Shown here in pieces: positions 45,202 through 53,937 of a stretch of DNA of 64,000 bases. The position numbers and the translations under genes are program-made. The stretch spans positions 1 to 64,000 of the forward strand of contig NZ_JYLH01000014.1 in assembly GCF_001439685.1 (NCBI RefSeq), in the 5' to 3' direction. This DNA is from Pseudomonas libanensis. Its GTDB lineage: Bacteria > Pseudomonadota > Gammaproteobacteria > Pseudomonadales > Pseudomonadaceae. A model generated the notes under the pieces. It made no database searches and had not been told where the DNA came from. It worked only from the letters and a program-made list of their open reading frames with translations. The stretch's first letter is position 1. Each line of letters starts with the position of its first letter.

Positions 45202-45616
45202 AGTTTTATCGGGTGAAATCGATACCTTGCGGCGCCTGCGCCGCCATCGTGCCGATCGCGCGGAGCGTGCGTTGCGTGAGGCAAAACGGGCTCAGCAAGC
45301 GCTGGTCGCGCACATCCGCGAAATGCAGGACGTGCTCGAGCGGACTCGCCAGGAAGAGGCCCGGCAATGTGCGCAACTCTTGAGCGAGCACCAGGGGCAG
45401 GTGGTGACGTTCAAGGCGCTGAAGAACTGGAGTGCCAAGGAACAGGAATTGTCGGCGGGCACGCAGCGCGAAGAACATCAATTGCTGCGGCTGCAAGGGC
45501 GGCAGCAAGAGCAGGTGGTGCAGGTCAACCAGGCGCAAAAGCAGGTCACTTTATGCTTGCGCCAAGTGGAAAAAATTCAAGAGTTGTCTGATCTAGTGCG
45601 GCAGGAGCCGATATGA
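45188..45616 (+). CDS. hrpO: T3SS stalk protein HrpO (SctO)
   Basis: 142 residues, nearly all charged alpha-helix (RRLRRHRADRAERALREAKR and on), the coiled-coil hairpin of the FliJ/YscO family. It sits in the centre of the ATPase ring and contacts SctV. Sequence is poorly conserved in this family, so the call rests on length, coiled coil and position between sctN and sctP. Confidence 0.82.
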   Translation: MSHSEVLSGEIDTLRRLRRHRADRAERALREAKRAQQALVAHIREMQDVLERTRQEEARQCAQLLSEHQGQVVTFKALKNWSAKEQELSAGTQREEHQLLRLQGRQQEQVVQVNQAQKQVTLCLRQVEKIQELSDLVRQEPI

Positions 45617-46074
45617 AACAGGTTGCAGTTACGACACCTGAACGTCAGCGCCCGCGCGAGCCTCGCGATGAGCGTGCACCCGAGTTCAATGCCTTGGTGC
45701 CTTGGGAGCAACGGCGACTGTTTAGCCAGTTGTTTGACGATGACGGTCAGGGCGGGGGCGGATACGGAGCTTCTCTGAACGGAATCAAAACGTCGGGCGA
45801 TGTCGCCATGATCGAGGCGCTGACCGAGCAGTTGGCGCCGCGAATGCTCGTCGGCCCGCAGTGGCCGTTGATGGCGGTCTTTCACCTCGGACGCCTTGGG
45901 CGGATCAATGCCGATATTCGTCGAGAGCAGGGCAGTTGGAGCGTTGAGCTGGACGCGGAGCAAGACGCTTCGGCGCGCTGGCTCAGTGGGGTACGCCAAC
46001 AATGTGAGCAACGGCTGGCTGCGAGCATGGGTCAGCCCGTGAGTTTGTACTTGGCCAGATCGGCGCCGGCATGA
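45613..46074 (+). CDS. hrpP: T3SS needle/pilus-length and specificity protein HrpP (SctP)
   Basis: 153 residues. The first 60 are polar and proline/arginine-rich, the rest a compact domain (MLVGPQWPLMAVFHLGRLGR...WLSGVRQQCEQRLAASMG). Position between sctO and sctQ and the size match HrpP, the substrate-specificity switch partner of SctU, itself part of the secreted early material. Start overlaps sctO by 4 bases and stop overlaps sctQ by 4 bases. Confidence 0.8.
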   Translation: MKQVAVTTPERQRPREPRDERAPEFNALVPWEQRRLFSQLFDDDGQGGGGYGASLNGIKTSGDVAMIEALTEQLAPRMLVGPQWPLMAVFHLGRLGRINADIRREQGSWSVELDAEQDASARWLSGVRQQCEQRLAASMGQPVSLYLARSAPA

Positions 46075-47084
46075 TGCTGCCACCTCTTATATTTCCTACG
46101 TTCAAAGCTGATATCGCGGTTGCCCGGCAGCGGTTGGGGCACGGGATGCGTATGCCGTTTGAAGTCGCCGGCTCAAGTGGCGAGTTGAAAATGGAGCCTG
46201 GTGCTGCCCCTGTGGGTATCCAGCCGCTCTGTTTCGAAACCGCCTGCGGGGTATTGGCCTTCAGTGAGCCGGGACCGCAATTGAGCTTGATGGGTGAATG
46301 CCCGGTGACACTGGCGCAGGCCGGCAACGATCCGGATGCCTGGTTCTGGGCCTTGTTCCAGCATCATCTGAGCCCCCAGGTGCAGGCGCTGTTTGGTCAT
46401 TTGCGTTTACTGCCAGGCACCCGGCCCTTGAATTTTGGCTGCCGATTCTGCGTGACGCTCGGCGCATCCCGTGTTGCAGGCCACCTGTGGCTATCCGTCG
46501 ATAGCTTTCTGGCGTTATGCCAGGCAGGGCCCTGGCGCCCCATGGCCAAGCCAATGCCGACGCAGTTTCAACTGGCGATTGACGTGACGCTGGGGCGCCT
46601 GCAGTTGCCCGTGTACCAATTGCACAGCTTGCGGGCCGGTGACGTGCTGGTGCTTGAACAGGCCTTTTTCAGCGCGTCGGGAACCGGTCATGTACAGGTT
46701 GGCAAACGGCGCCTGGTGGGCTGGATTGACGCCGAATCCGGGCCGATGCGCCTGACCCTTACTTCTATCGAGGACATGCTTGTGGACGAGGATTTTGCAG
46801 CACAGCCCTACTCAGGGCATGAGGATGAGACGGCAGTGACGGATGTGTTCGGGCATGAACCCTTCGATGAATTGAGCATGGCGCTCAATGTGCGTTGCGG
46901 TACGCTGAATCTGACGCTCGGCGAATTACGCAACCTTGCACCTGGCGCGGTATTGGGAGTATCTGGGTACGCCCCCGGCACAGCCGGCCTCTATTACGGT
47001 GACCGCCCTCTGGGCCTCGGCCAGTTGGTTGAAGTGGATGGGCGACTGGGGCTGCAGATGTCTCGCGTGATTTTTTCTCGATGA
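46071..47084 (+). CDS. hrcQ: T3SS sorting-platform (C-ring) protein HrcQ (SctQ), full length
   Basis: 337 residues. The N-terminal two thirds are variable; the C-terminal SPOA domain (about 255-335: ALNVRCGTLNLTLGELRNLAPG...LVEVDGRLGLQMSRV) is conserved. P. syringae splits this protein into HrcQA and HrcQB; here it is one chain. An in-frame GTG at 46782 has GAGG 8 bases before it and could start a separate 100-residue C-terminal product like the internal SctQ-C made by Yersinia and Salmonella. Coupled to both neighbours by 4-base overlaps. Confidence 0.9.
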   Translation: MMLPPLIFPTFKADIAVARQRLGHGMRMPFEVAGSSGELKMEPGAAPVGIQPLCFETACGVLAFSEPGPQLSLMGECPVTLAQAGNDPDAWFWALFQHHLSPQVQALFGHLRLLPGTRPLNFGCRFCVTLGASRVAGHLWLSVDSFLALCQAGPWRPMAKPMPTQFQLAIDVTLGRLQLPVYQLHSLRAGDVLVLEQAFFSASGTGHVQVGKRRLVGWIDAESGPMRLTLTSIEDMLVDEDFAAQPYSGHEDETAVTDVFGHEPFDELSMALNVRCGTLNLTLGELRNLAPGAVLGVSGYAPGTAGLYYGDRPLGLGQLVEVDGRLGLQMSRVIFSR

Positions 47085-47737
47085 GTAGTTTCCAGGGAAT
47101 AGATCCGGTCGTCCTGGCAATATTTCTCGGGGCGCTGTCGTTGATGCCCATGCTGCTGGTCGTCTGCACTGCGTTTCTGAAGATCGTGATTGTGTTAATG
47201 ATCACCCGCAACGCCATCGGTGTGCAGCAGGTGCCTCCGGGAATGGCGATCAACGGCATCGCGCTGGCGGCGACCCTGTTCATCATGGCGCCTGTCGGTT
47301 ACGAGATGGCCGAGATCGTCAAGGTGTCCCCCCTGGACCTGACCAGCGTGGGTGCTCTGCAACAGACGGGGACGGAGGCGATCAAACCGTTGCGCACCTT
47401 CATGCTGCGCAACAGCGACCCGGATATTCTGACCCACCTGCTGGAAAACTCCGCGCGCATGTGGCCGGCGCAGATGGCACAGGAAGTCCAGCGTGAGGAC
47501 CTGATCCTGCTGGTGCCAGCCTTTGTACTGTCGCAGTTGCAGGCGGGGTTCGAAATTGGCTTCCTGATCTATATCCCTTTTATCGTGATTGACCTGATCG
47601 TCTCCAATCTCCTGCTCGCGCTGGGTATGCAAATGGTTTCGCCCATGACTATCTCCCTGCCGCTCAAATTGCTCTTGTTCGTGATGGTCTCCGGGTGGTC
47701 GCGATTGCTCGACAGCCTGTTCCTTTCCTATCTCTGA
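47081..47737 (+). CDS. hrcR: T3SS export apparatus protein HrcR (SctR)
   Basis: 218 residues with four membrane segments and the FliP/SctR signatures VCTAFLKIVIVLMITRNAIG near residue 27 and FVLSQLQAGFEIGFLIYIPF near residue 153. Five copies with SctS and SctT build the entry helix of the secretion channel. ATG 47081 overlaps sctQ by 4 bases. Confidence 0.96.
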   Translation: MSSFQGIDPVVLAIFLGALSLMPMLLVVCTAFLKIVIVLMITRNAIGVQQVPPGMAINGIALAATLFIMAPVGYEMAEIVKVSPLDLTSVGALQQTGTEAIKPLRTFMLRNSDPDILTHLLENSARMWPAQMAQEVQREDLILLVPAFVLSQLQAGFEIGFLIYIPFIVIDLIVSNLLLALGMQMVSPMTISLPLKLLLFVMVSGWSRLLDSLFLSYL

Positions 47738-47744
47738 GTGGCCT

Positions 47745-48008
47745 ATGGAACCGATCGTACTGTTCAAGCAGGGCATGCTGCTGGTGGTTATGTTGACGGC
47801 GCCGCCGCTGATTGTGGCGGTGGTGGTGGGGGTCCTTACGTCCCTTGTGCAAGCGCTGATGCAAGTGCAGGACCAGACGCTGCCTTTCGGTATCAAGCTG
47901 GTGGCGGTGGGTATCACCTTGATCATGACCGGTCGCTGGATCGGTGTGGAGCTGGTCCAGCTCATGAACGTGACCTTCGACATGATCGGTCGCTCGGCCC
48001 TGCACTGA
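47745..48008 (+). CDS. hrcS: T3SS export apparatus protein HrcS (SctS)
   Basis: 87 residues with two membrane helices, FliQ/SctS family: APPLIVAVVVGVLTSLVQAL and FGIKLVAVGITLIMTGRWIG. It begins 7 bases after sctR and belongs to the channel core. Confidence 0.95.
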   Translation: MEPIVLFKQGMLLVVMLTAPPLIVAVVVGVLTSLVQALMQVQDQTLPFGIKLVAVGITLIMTGRWIGVELVQLMNVTFDMIGRSALH

Positions 48009-48018
48009 GGTCTCGCCT

Positions 48019-48807
48019 GTGCTGCTATATCTTGAGTATTTGCCCAGCCTGCTGGTCGCCATGGCGCGTATCTACCCCTGTGCCTTTCTCGTGGCGGCAT
48101 TCTGTTTCCAACACATACGTGGCATGCCCCGGCACACCATCGTGATGGTCCTCGCATTGCTGCCGGCGCCGGCTGTTCATGCGGTGCTGGAGGGCCAGGA
48201 GCTCTCTGCGTTAATGATCGGTGGGTTGGTTCTGAAAGAGCTGGCCCTGGGAATGTTGATGGGCGTATTGCTGTCGATGCCGTTCTGGATGTTCGAGTCG
48301 GTTGGTGCGCTATTGGATAACCAGCGTGGCGCCTTGGCGGGCGGCCAGCTCAACCCCTCGCTGGGGCCGGATGCAACGCCGGTCGGGCACTTGTTCAAGC
48401 AACTGGCGATTTTCCTGTTGATGGCCAGCCTGGGGCTGGGAGCGTTGACCCAAGTGATCTGGGACAGCTACCTGGTGTGGCCACCGACGGTATGGTTTCC
48501 GCTGCCCGCTGCCGATGGGTTCAGTACATTTGTCGACCTGCTCGGGGACACGTTCACGCACATGGTGCTTTATGCCGCCCCCTTCATTGCGGTACTGCTG
48601 TTGTTGGAGTTCGGCATTGCACTGCTGGGGGTCTACAGTCAGCAATTACAAGTGAGTACCTTGGCGCCGCCCCTCAAGTGCCTGGCGGGTATTGGTATCC
48701 TGCTGCTGTATTTTGCGTTGTTACAGGACCTGATCGTCGGGCGCATGGGCTCGCTCACCGACCTCAAGCACTCCCTGGGAGTAATGTTCAAGGTCTCGGT
48801 GCCATGA
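48019..48807 (+). CDS. hrcT: T3SS export apparatus protein HrcT (SctT)
   Basis: 262 residues, about six membrane segments, FliR/SctT family (GLVLKELALGMLMGVLLSMP, ALLDNQRGALAGGQLNPSLG). GTG 48019 is the start, 10 bases after sctS. One copy caps the SctR5S4T export core. Its stop overlaps the sctU start by 4 bases. Confidence 0.94.
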   Translation: MLLYLEYLPSLLVAMARIYPCAFLVAAFCFQHIRGMPRHTIVMVLALLPAPAVHAVLEGQELSALMIGGLVLKELALGMLMGVLLSMPFWMFESVGALLDNQRGALAGGQLNPSLGPDATPVGHLFKQLAIFLLMASLGLGALTQVIWDSYLVWPPTVWFPLPAADGFSTFVDLLGDTFTHMVLYAAPFIAVLLLLEFGIALLGVYSQQLQVSTLAPPLKCLAGIGILLLYFALLQDLIVGRMGSLTDLKHSLGVMFKVSVP

Positions 48808-49901
48808 GTGATTCAGGGGAAAAAAAGCACCCCGCGTCAGCCAAGAAACTGCGTGATCAGCGTAAGAAAGGGCAGGTCGCCCAAAGCCAGGATGTAGGTA
48901 AGTTGCTGGTGCTGACGGCCATCACTGAAATCGCCTTGTTCACCGCCGAGACCAGCCTGCAACGTTTCCAGCAGTTGATGTTATTGCCGATTTCACGCTC
49001 GACCCTGCCTTTCCCGCAGGCGTTGGAAGAAGTGATGGTCGAAAGCGTGATGATGTTCTTCTCATTCGCCCTGCTGATGGCTGCGGTGGCGATTATCACT
49101 AAGCTGGTCAGCAGTTGGATGCAGTTTGGGATCCTGTTCGCCCCGGACACCCTCAAGCTCGATTTCAACCGTCTCAATCCGCTCAATCAACTCAAGCAAA
49201 TGTTCTCTGTACAGTCGTTGATGAACCTGTTGATGAGTGTAGTCAAGGCGGCACTCCTGGGCCTGATCCTGTACGTGGTGATCTGGCCTTCCCTGGGCGT
49301 ATTGATCAACCTGGCCACCAGCGACCTGCAGAGCTACATCCTGGCATTGATCGCTTTGTTCCGCCATTTGCTGCATGCGTGCCTGGGGTTATTGCTGGTG
49401 CTGGCGCTTATTGACCTGACCATGCAGAAGTACTTCTTCGCCAAGCGCATGCGCATGACCCAAGTGGAAGTCGTCAAAGAGTACAAGGATATGGAAGGCG
49501 ACCCGCATGTGAAGGGGCAGCGCCGCGCCTTGGCACAGCAATTGGCCCAGGAGGAGCCTAAGGTCAAGCTGCCCAAGCTGGAGGAGTCCGACATGCTGGT
49601 GGTCAACCCGACGCACTTTGCCGTGGCCTTGTATTACCGCGCCGGCGAAACGCCGCTACCGCTGTTGGTGGAGAAAGGTACCGATGATGATGCCCGTGCG
49701 TTGATCGCCCGGGCCAAGAGGGCGGATGTGCCCGTGATCCAGTGTGTCTGGTTGGCACGTACGCTGTATACGAAGAAGCTGGGGGCGAATATTCCTCGTG
49801 AAACCTTGCAAGCCGTAGCGTTGATCTACCGTACCCTGCGCGAGCTTGATGATGAAGCCAAGCGTGAGACCCTGGAGTTGCCAGAGCTTGATCTACGTTG
49901 A
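48804..49901 (+). CDS. hrcU: T3SS export switch protein HrcU (SctU)
   Basis: 365 residues from ATG 48804, coupled to sctT; the longer open frame upstream overlaps sctT and is not real. Four membrane helices are followed by a cytoplasmic domain with the autocleavage site NPTH at residues 268-271, intact for the Asn-Pro cut that switches substrate class. It is the last gene of the plus-strand operon. Its TGA ends at 49901, directly adjacent to the stop of the convergent hrpV. Confidence 0.95.
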   Translation: MSDSGEKKHPASAKKLRDQRKKGQVAQSQDVGKLLVLTAITEIALFTAETSLQRFQQLMLLPISRSTLPFPQALEEVMVESVMMFFSFALLMAAVAIITKLVSSWMQFGILFAPDTLKLDFNRLNPLNQLKQMFSVQSLMNLLMSVVKAALLGLILYVVIWPSLGVLINLATSDLQSYILALIALFRHLLHACLGLLLVLALIDLTMQKYFFAKRMRMTQVEVVKEYKDMEGDPHVKGQRRALAQQLAQEEPKVKLPKLEESDMLVVNPTHFAVALYYRAGETPLPLLVEKGTDDDARALIARAKRADVPVIQCVWLARTLYTKKLGANIPRETLQAVALIYRTLRELDDEAKRETLELPELDLR

Positions 49902-50267
49902 CTAACGTTGGGGGGGCGCATCCAGGGTTGCAAGATTGGCCAGCGACAACATTCGGCTTAAGGTCCTGTCGAACAGGTTGCGCTGCGGGGGCAGCGCATG
50001 CCAGATCACCAGGGCGTCCTGTGCGTCGATGTAGATGAAGCAACCATCGAATGCCACGGCTTGCTCGAAACGGCGCTCCAGCACCTGCTGTAATTGTAAC
50101 GGTCGCAATTTTTCGCGTGTCACGTGCAGGGCCAGTCCTTGGCAGGCTCCGGCCTGCATGCCACTGACTGTCACGCCTGGGGCAAGTGCCAGGTGAGCGG
50201 CAGAGCCGCCCACCAGGCTGTCGAGGAAGACCTGGCGCTGATCGTCCGGCATTCCTTGGGTGCTCAT
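49902..50267 (-). CDS. hrpV: T3SS regulatory protein, HrpV-like
   Basis: 121 residues from the internal ATG 50267 (MSTQGMPDDQ); the upstream extension overlaps hrpT. Size and position (last gene of the hrpF-G-hrcC-T-V operon) match P. syringae HrpV (about 116 residues), which binds HrpS and dampens hrpL expression until HrpG removes it. No recognisable domain besides helices, so the call rests on synteny. It overlaps hrpT by 4 bases. Confidence 0.8.
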   Translation of the reverse strand: MSTQGMPDDQRQVFLDSLVGGSAAHLALAPGVTVSGMQAGACQGLALHVTREKLRPLQLQQVLERRFEQAVAFDGCFIYIDAQDALVIWHALPPQRNLFDRTLSRMLSLANLATLDAPPQR

Positions 50268-50467
50268 CGTTCCAGCGACACCGTCTGATAGTCCGCCCGT
50301 TCCCCAGCAGGGCCGGGTTCGACGCGCATTTGCGGCGGCCACCAGATCACCAGCTTATCCTTGGTCGATTGGGGGCGTGAGCAGGAGTCGCCCTTGCAAG
50401 TGGGTGTACAACCGGCGACGAGCAGCGCCGCGCCGATCAGGGAGGCGTATAGCAAGCGGTGTTTCAT
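50264..50467 (-). CDS. hrpT: T3SS small lipoprotein, HrpT-like
   Basis: 67 residues. A lipoprotein signal ends LVAGC with Cys20; the short mature part has TCKGDSC. The match to HrpT of P. syringae is in size, lipobox and position after hrcC. HrpT is thought to act as the outer-membrane pilotin for the HrcC secretin. Overlaps hrcC and hrpV by 4 bases each. Confidence 0.86.
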   Translation of the reverse strand: MKHRLLYASLIGAALLVAGCTPTCKGDSCSRPQSTKDKLVIWWPPQMRVEPGPAGERADYQTVSLER

Positions 50468-52602
50468 GGCTTGGCCTTCTGGGTTGGAGTGATCAGAGAG
50501 GGGCGGGGCACGCTGAGGTGTTCATCCTTCACCACCGGGCGCATGGCGATGAACACTTCTGCTTCTTCGCCTGGCTTGAGCCAGGCCCGTGGCCAGACAC
50601 TGACGGCCAGGGTTTGTGCATTACTGCATTCCTTTTCGTCGATACGCACATTGCGGTTGAACTGATTGCGCAGCACCACCACTGCCACGTTGTACTGCGG
50701 GCCGGCATACCACTGGCTGCGTTCGGTGTTCAGCGCCAGCAAGTTGCGAGTGCTGCACAATGTGTTCAGCCCCAGTGGCATCGGCGCTGCCTTGAAGGCC
50801 TTGGGCACTTCCCCGCTGACCAGGTGCGCCAGGGCGCTGATAATGTCGCTGCGCTTGATCACCGGCTGGTGAGGGTCATAGCGCCTGACCAGTGGCGCGA
50901 GAGCGGCCTGCAATTCGACCTGGTCGGCCTGCGGCAAGTAGCGTGACGGGTCGGCCTGGTCGCCAATGACGCGGGGCGTGAGGATGAACAAGCGTTCACG
51001 CCGATTGTTCTGTCGTTCAGTCGAGGAAAACAGTGCCTTGCCTAATAGCGGGATATCACCCAGCAGCGGTACCTTGCTGAGTCTGTCCGTGCTTTCGGTG
51101 ACATGGAAACCGCCGACTACCAGTGAGCGTTTTTCCGCCATGATGGCCTGGGTGCTGACCTTGCCTCGGCGCACATCGAAGCTGTCGGGGGTGGGGTCGG
51201 CTTCTTCGAAGTTACCGTCCTCGATATCTACCAGCAGCTGGATTTGGTGGCCTCCACGGCTAGTAATCACGCGTGGCACTACCTGGAAGCTGGTCCCTAC
51301 GGTAATCGGTAGAATCGTTGCGTTTTCCCTGCCGCGAGACAGGTATTGGGTTCGGTTGAAATCGATCACTGCAGGCTGGTTTTCCAGCGTCAGCACTGAC
51401 GGATTGGAGACCATGGTTGCCAGGCCCTTGGCCTCCAGCGCACGTATGTCAGCCTCGAAGCGGTCACGGTTTCTAATGGTCAGCTGAGTGTTGCCGGGAG
51501 CCACATCGGCTCCACCACTGAAGCGACTGTTCTGAAAGCCCCACTTCACACCGAATTCGCGTAGTTGCGTGCGCTCGATATCGAGGATGATCGCATCGAT
51601 TTCCACCAGTTTGCGTGCCACGTCGAGTTGGGTAATCAGCTCTCGGTACATCGCCTGCCGTTCCGGCACGTCATAAATCAGGATGGCGTTATTGCGCAAG
51701 TCGGCTTCGACGCGGATACGGGCTGGGCTCACGGGGGCTCGCGGGGTGATTGACATGCCTGCATCGGGCGAGCCGTTCACCGCGTTTGTCGCGGACGAAC
51801 CGAGCATTTGCCCCAACAACGGATTGCCCAGGCGTGGGGTCATGGAGGTGACGAACGGGGGCTGCGTGGTGGAACGTTGAGTCTGCGCCGAAGGCATCGA
51901 GGTTGAGCGCGGCTCCAGCAGCCCTCGGAGCATGGTGGCCACACCGGGGATGATGATTTTTTCGTTACGGTATTCCATCTGGCGATCCGCCGCGCTGGCG
52001 AATTTCAGCGGATAGCTCAACACGCTCTGTTTTTCATCCGCGGAACGGCGCTGGCTGCTGAATCGCTTGATCTGTTCGATATAAACCTTGGGGCCTGAGA
52101 CCAATACGACACCGTCCTCCGGCAACTCGCCCCAGCCGAAACGACTATCGAGCAGACCTATGTCGGTGAGCGCCTGCTTGAGATCGGAAATGGTCTCGGA
52201 AGAGACCTCCAGGCGCGCGGAATCTTGCTGGTCGAGGGTGCTGACATAGAGTGTGTTGTTGTACATGTACCATTGGAAACGGTGCTCGACCCCGAGCCGG
52301 TCGAGCAATGATTGCGGCGTGTTGGCGCGTATCTTGCCGTTGACGTTACCTTCGAGCAGGCCCTCGACTTGAAGTTGCGTACCAAACGTCTGGGCAAAAT
52401 CCTCCAGCACTTCGCGTACGGGCTTGTGCTGTGCTTCATAAGCGTAGGCAGTGTTTTTCCATTCGGGCGGAATGGCGGCCAGCGTGCTGCCCAGTGGCAA
52501 CAGCCATCCGGGCAGCAGGATCAGCCAGCCCCAGGCGGCGCGACGGGTGGCAGTAGATAGGTGAGGGCGCAAGCGTTTGTGCTTGTCGATTTTATCAGGC
52601 AT
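50464..52602 (-). CDS. hrcC: T3SS outer-membrane secretin HrcC (SctC)
   Basis: 712 residues. A long N-terminal stretch with a hydrophobic core (about 22-42, ending LAAIP) is the Sec signal. N0/N1 domains (YEAQHKPVREVLEDFAQTFG), a variable region, then the secretin domain with GPKVYIEQIKRF, the VEIDAIILDIERTQLREFG strand and LPLLGDIPLLGKALF, the secretin signature. It forms the outer-membrane ring. ATG 52602 has no strong ribosome site. Confidence 0.94.
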   Translation of the reverse strand: MPDKIDKHKRLRPHLSTATRRAAWGWLILLPGWLLPLGSTLAAIPPEWKNTAYAYEAQHKPVREVLEDFAQTFGTQLQVEGLLEGNVNGKIRANTPQSLLDRLGVEHRFQWYMYNNTLYVSTLDQQDSARLEVSSETISDLKQALTDIGLLDSRFGWGELPEDGVVLVSGPKVYIEQIKRFSSQRRSADEKQSVLSYPLKFASAADRQMEYRNEKIIIPGVATMLRGLLEPRSTSMPSAQTQRSTTQPPFVTSMTPRLGNPLLGQMLGSSATNAVNGSPDAGMSITPRAPVSPARIRVEADLRNNAILIYDVPERQAMYRELITQLDVARKLVEIDAIILDIERTQLREFGVKWGFQNSRFSGGADVAPGNTQLTIRNRDRFEADIRALEAKGLATMVSNPSVLTLENQPAVIDFNRTQYLSRGRENATILPITVGTSFQVVPRVITSRGGHQIQLLVDIEDGNFEEADPTPDSFDVRRGKVSTQAIMAEKRSLVVGGFHVTESTDRLSKVPLLGDIPLLGKALFSSTERQNNRRERLFILTPRVIGDQADPSRYLPQADQVELQAALAPLVRRYDPHQPVIKRSDIISALAHLVSGEVPKAFKAAPMPLGLNTLCSTRNLLALNTERSQWYAGPQYNVAVVVLRNQFNRNVRIDEKECSNAQTLAVSVWPRAWLKPGEEAEVFIAMRPVVKDEHLSVPRPSLITPTQKAKP

Positions 52603-52616
52603 GGGAAGGTCTCTGG

Positions 52617-53021
52617 TTAATGCGGTATCGAGCGCAGTGACGTGGGGACGAATGCACGTGCAGGCCGGGCCTGGCGTGCAACGATGGCGCGCCAGGTGTC
52701 GCGTTGGTTAAGAAGGGATTCGAGGCACTTCGCGGGCTGTTCGCCGTGTTGCAACTCCACACATTGAACAAGCCAAAGCGTGCCGGTGGCAGGTGACTGC
52801 GCCAGTGCGCCCTGGAAATAGCTCAGGCTGGGGCCTCCCAGGCGCATCCAGGTTTGCAGCGAGGCGTTGTCCGCGCCCGTCCTGGACAACTGGACCTCTA
52901 TCAGCAGTTTGTTCGAGACGCGCAGAAGGTTGATTTCGTCGTCATTCTCGAACAATTTGAGCTGCTCTTCGTGGCCGTTTAACCAGCCGCCAATGAGTGC
53001 GTGCAACTTACTGCACACCAT
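52617..53021 (-). CDS. hrpG: T3SS chaperone/regulator, HrpG-like
   Basis: 134 residues, mixed alpha/beta with the profile of a T3S chaperone (FENDDEINLLRVSNKLLIEV, SYFQGALAQSPATGTLWLVQ). In P. syringae HrpG is a chaperone-like protein that frees HrpS from HrpV. The call rests on position between hrpF and hrcC and length. It overlaps hrpF by 14 bases. Confidence 0.82.
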   Translation of the reverse strand: MVCSKLHALIGGWLNGHEEQLKLFENDDEINLLRVSNKLLIEVQLSRTGADNASLQTWMRLGGPSLSYFQGALAQSPATGTLWLVQCVELQHGEQPAKCLESLLNQRDTWRAIVARQARPARAFVPTSLRSIPH

Positions 53022-53226
53022 CCAGGGCTGTCTTGAGCAGCGTATGCCTGGAGCGGACTTGTTCGTTGAAAGCGATGATGGAGAGTTTCTGTTGTTTCAC
53101 TAGATCGCTGAAATACTCGATGTCGCCATCGAATGCTTCCGTGTCTTTATAGGCGGTATTCACACGCTTGGTATCAGATTGAACCTGCTTCAACAGGTGA
53201 GTGTTCAGGTTTCCGTAGAAGTCCAT
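53008..53226 (-). CDS. hrpF: T3SS small protein HrpF (pilus/needle cytoplasmic partner)
   Basis: 72 residues from ATG 53226 (MDFYGNLNTHLLKQ), with CTGGAG upstream; an earlier ATG at 53283 would span the hrp box and is rejected. P. syringae HrpF is 74 residues and acts with the pilin HrpA. The chain is helical, with a conserved-looking AFNEQVRSRHTLLKTALDG end. First gene of the hrpF-G-hrcC-T-V unit, driven by the hrp box at 53253. Confidence 0.84.
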   Translation of the reverse strand: MDFYGNLNTHLLKQVQSDTKRVNTAYKDTEAFDGDIEYFSDLVKQQKLSIIAFNEQVRSRHTLLKTALDGVQ

Positions 53227-53252
53227 GAGTTTTACTCCAGATGTGTCTGAAC

Positions 53253-53281
53253 TGTGTGGCGGGTTGTTTGCCACCAGTTCC
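53253..53281 (-). promoter_or_regulatory. hrp box in front of the hrpF operon
   Basis: On the minus strand: GGAACT, 16 bases, CCACACA, a match to GGAACY-N15/16-CCACNNA. It lies 27 bases before the hrpF start and separates the hrpF operon from the pilin operon. Confidence 0.85.
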
Positions 53282-53340
53282 ATCGGCGGACATGTTTTTT
53301 AAAGATATCGCGGCCTTCATCGCTTTTTCGTTGATGTTTC

Positions 53341-53913
53341 CTACGCGCTCGCAAACAGAATTTCGCGCATTGATGCCCAGTCGATGCGGAAGTCGCCTTC
53401 GTCTGTTTCCAACAGCAATGTTTGAGGTTTGACCTGGTCATCAGGACGAAGCCTCCAAAGCGTAGAGTTCAGTTTGGCCAGGGCTTGGGCGATGTGATCG
53501 TGTTCAAGGGGGTGGCAAACCAGCGTTGCCTTGATCGGGGGGATTTGCGTCGCTACCAGCTGTTTAATCAATGCCGAAAGGCGTTGGGGCTGAGGCACTT
53601 CCTCCAACAGGCAGTGGAAGGCTTGGTTGGCAATGGAGGTGGCGTAGTGCTCAAGGTTGTCGCACATCGCCTGGCGTTGGCGCTCCCAGGCGCTGAGCTG
53701 CGCGTTGGCCCGTGACCAGAAGTCGAGACTGGCCTGTTCAAGCAATTCTTCGCGATGTTCGGCCGCCTGGTGCAAGAGTTCTTCGGCTTGGGCCTGGGCG
53801 CTACCCAGTAGCTGCCCGGCCCGCGAGCAGTCGGCAAGCATCTCCCGGGTAATCAAAACCTTTGGCTGCCCGGGGGCACCGTTGTGCAACTCAATTCTGC
53901 GCAGGGTCAGCAT
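53341..53913 (-). CDS. hrpE: T3SS stator protein HrpE (SctL)
   Basis: 190 residues from ATG 53913; a TTG two codons earlier is not used. A long amphipathic helix (about 40-85: AQAQAEELLHQAAEHREELL) precedes an alpha/beta C-terminus, as in the FliH/YscL family. SctL forms the spokes between the SctQ pods and the SctN ATPase and restrains its activity. The next gene downstream has its own promoter. Confidence 0.88.
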   Translation of the reverse strand: MLTLRRIELHNGAPGQPKVLITREMLADCSRAGQLLGSAQAQAEELLHQAAEHREELLEQASLDFWSRANAQLSAWERQRQAMCDNLEHYATSIANQAFHCLLEEVPQPQRLSALIKQLVATQIPPIKATLVCHPLEHDHIAQALAKLNSTLWRLRPDDQVKPQTLLLETDEGDFRIDWASMREILFASA

Positions 53914-53937
53914 GGACAAGGCTCCGTTCTTTTGCAG

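Noticed and set aside
53227..53283. Longer start (ATG 53283) for hrpF
   Set aside because: It would put the hrp box inside the coding region; ATG 53226 has a good ribosome site and gives the HrpF length.
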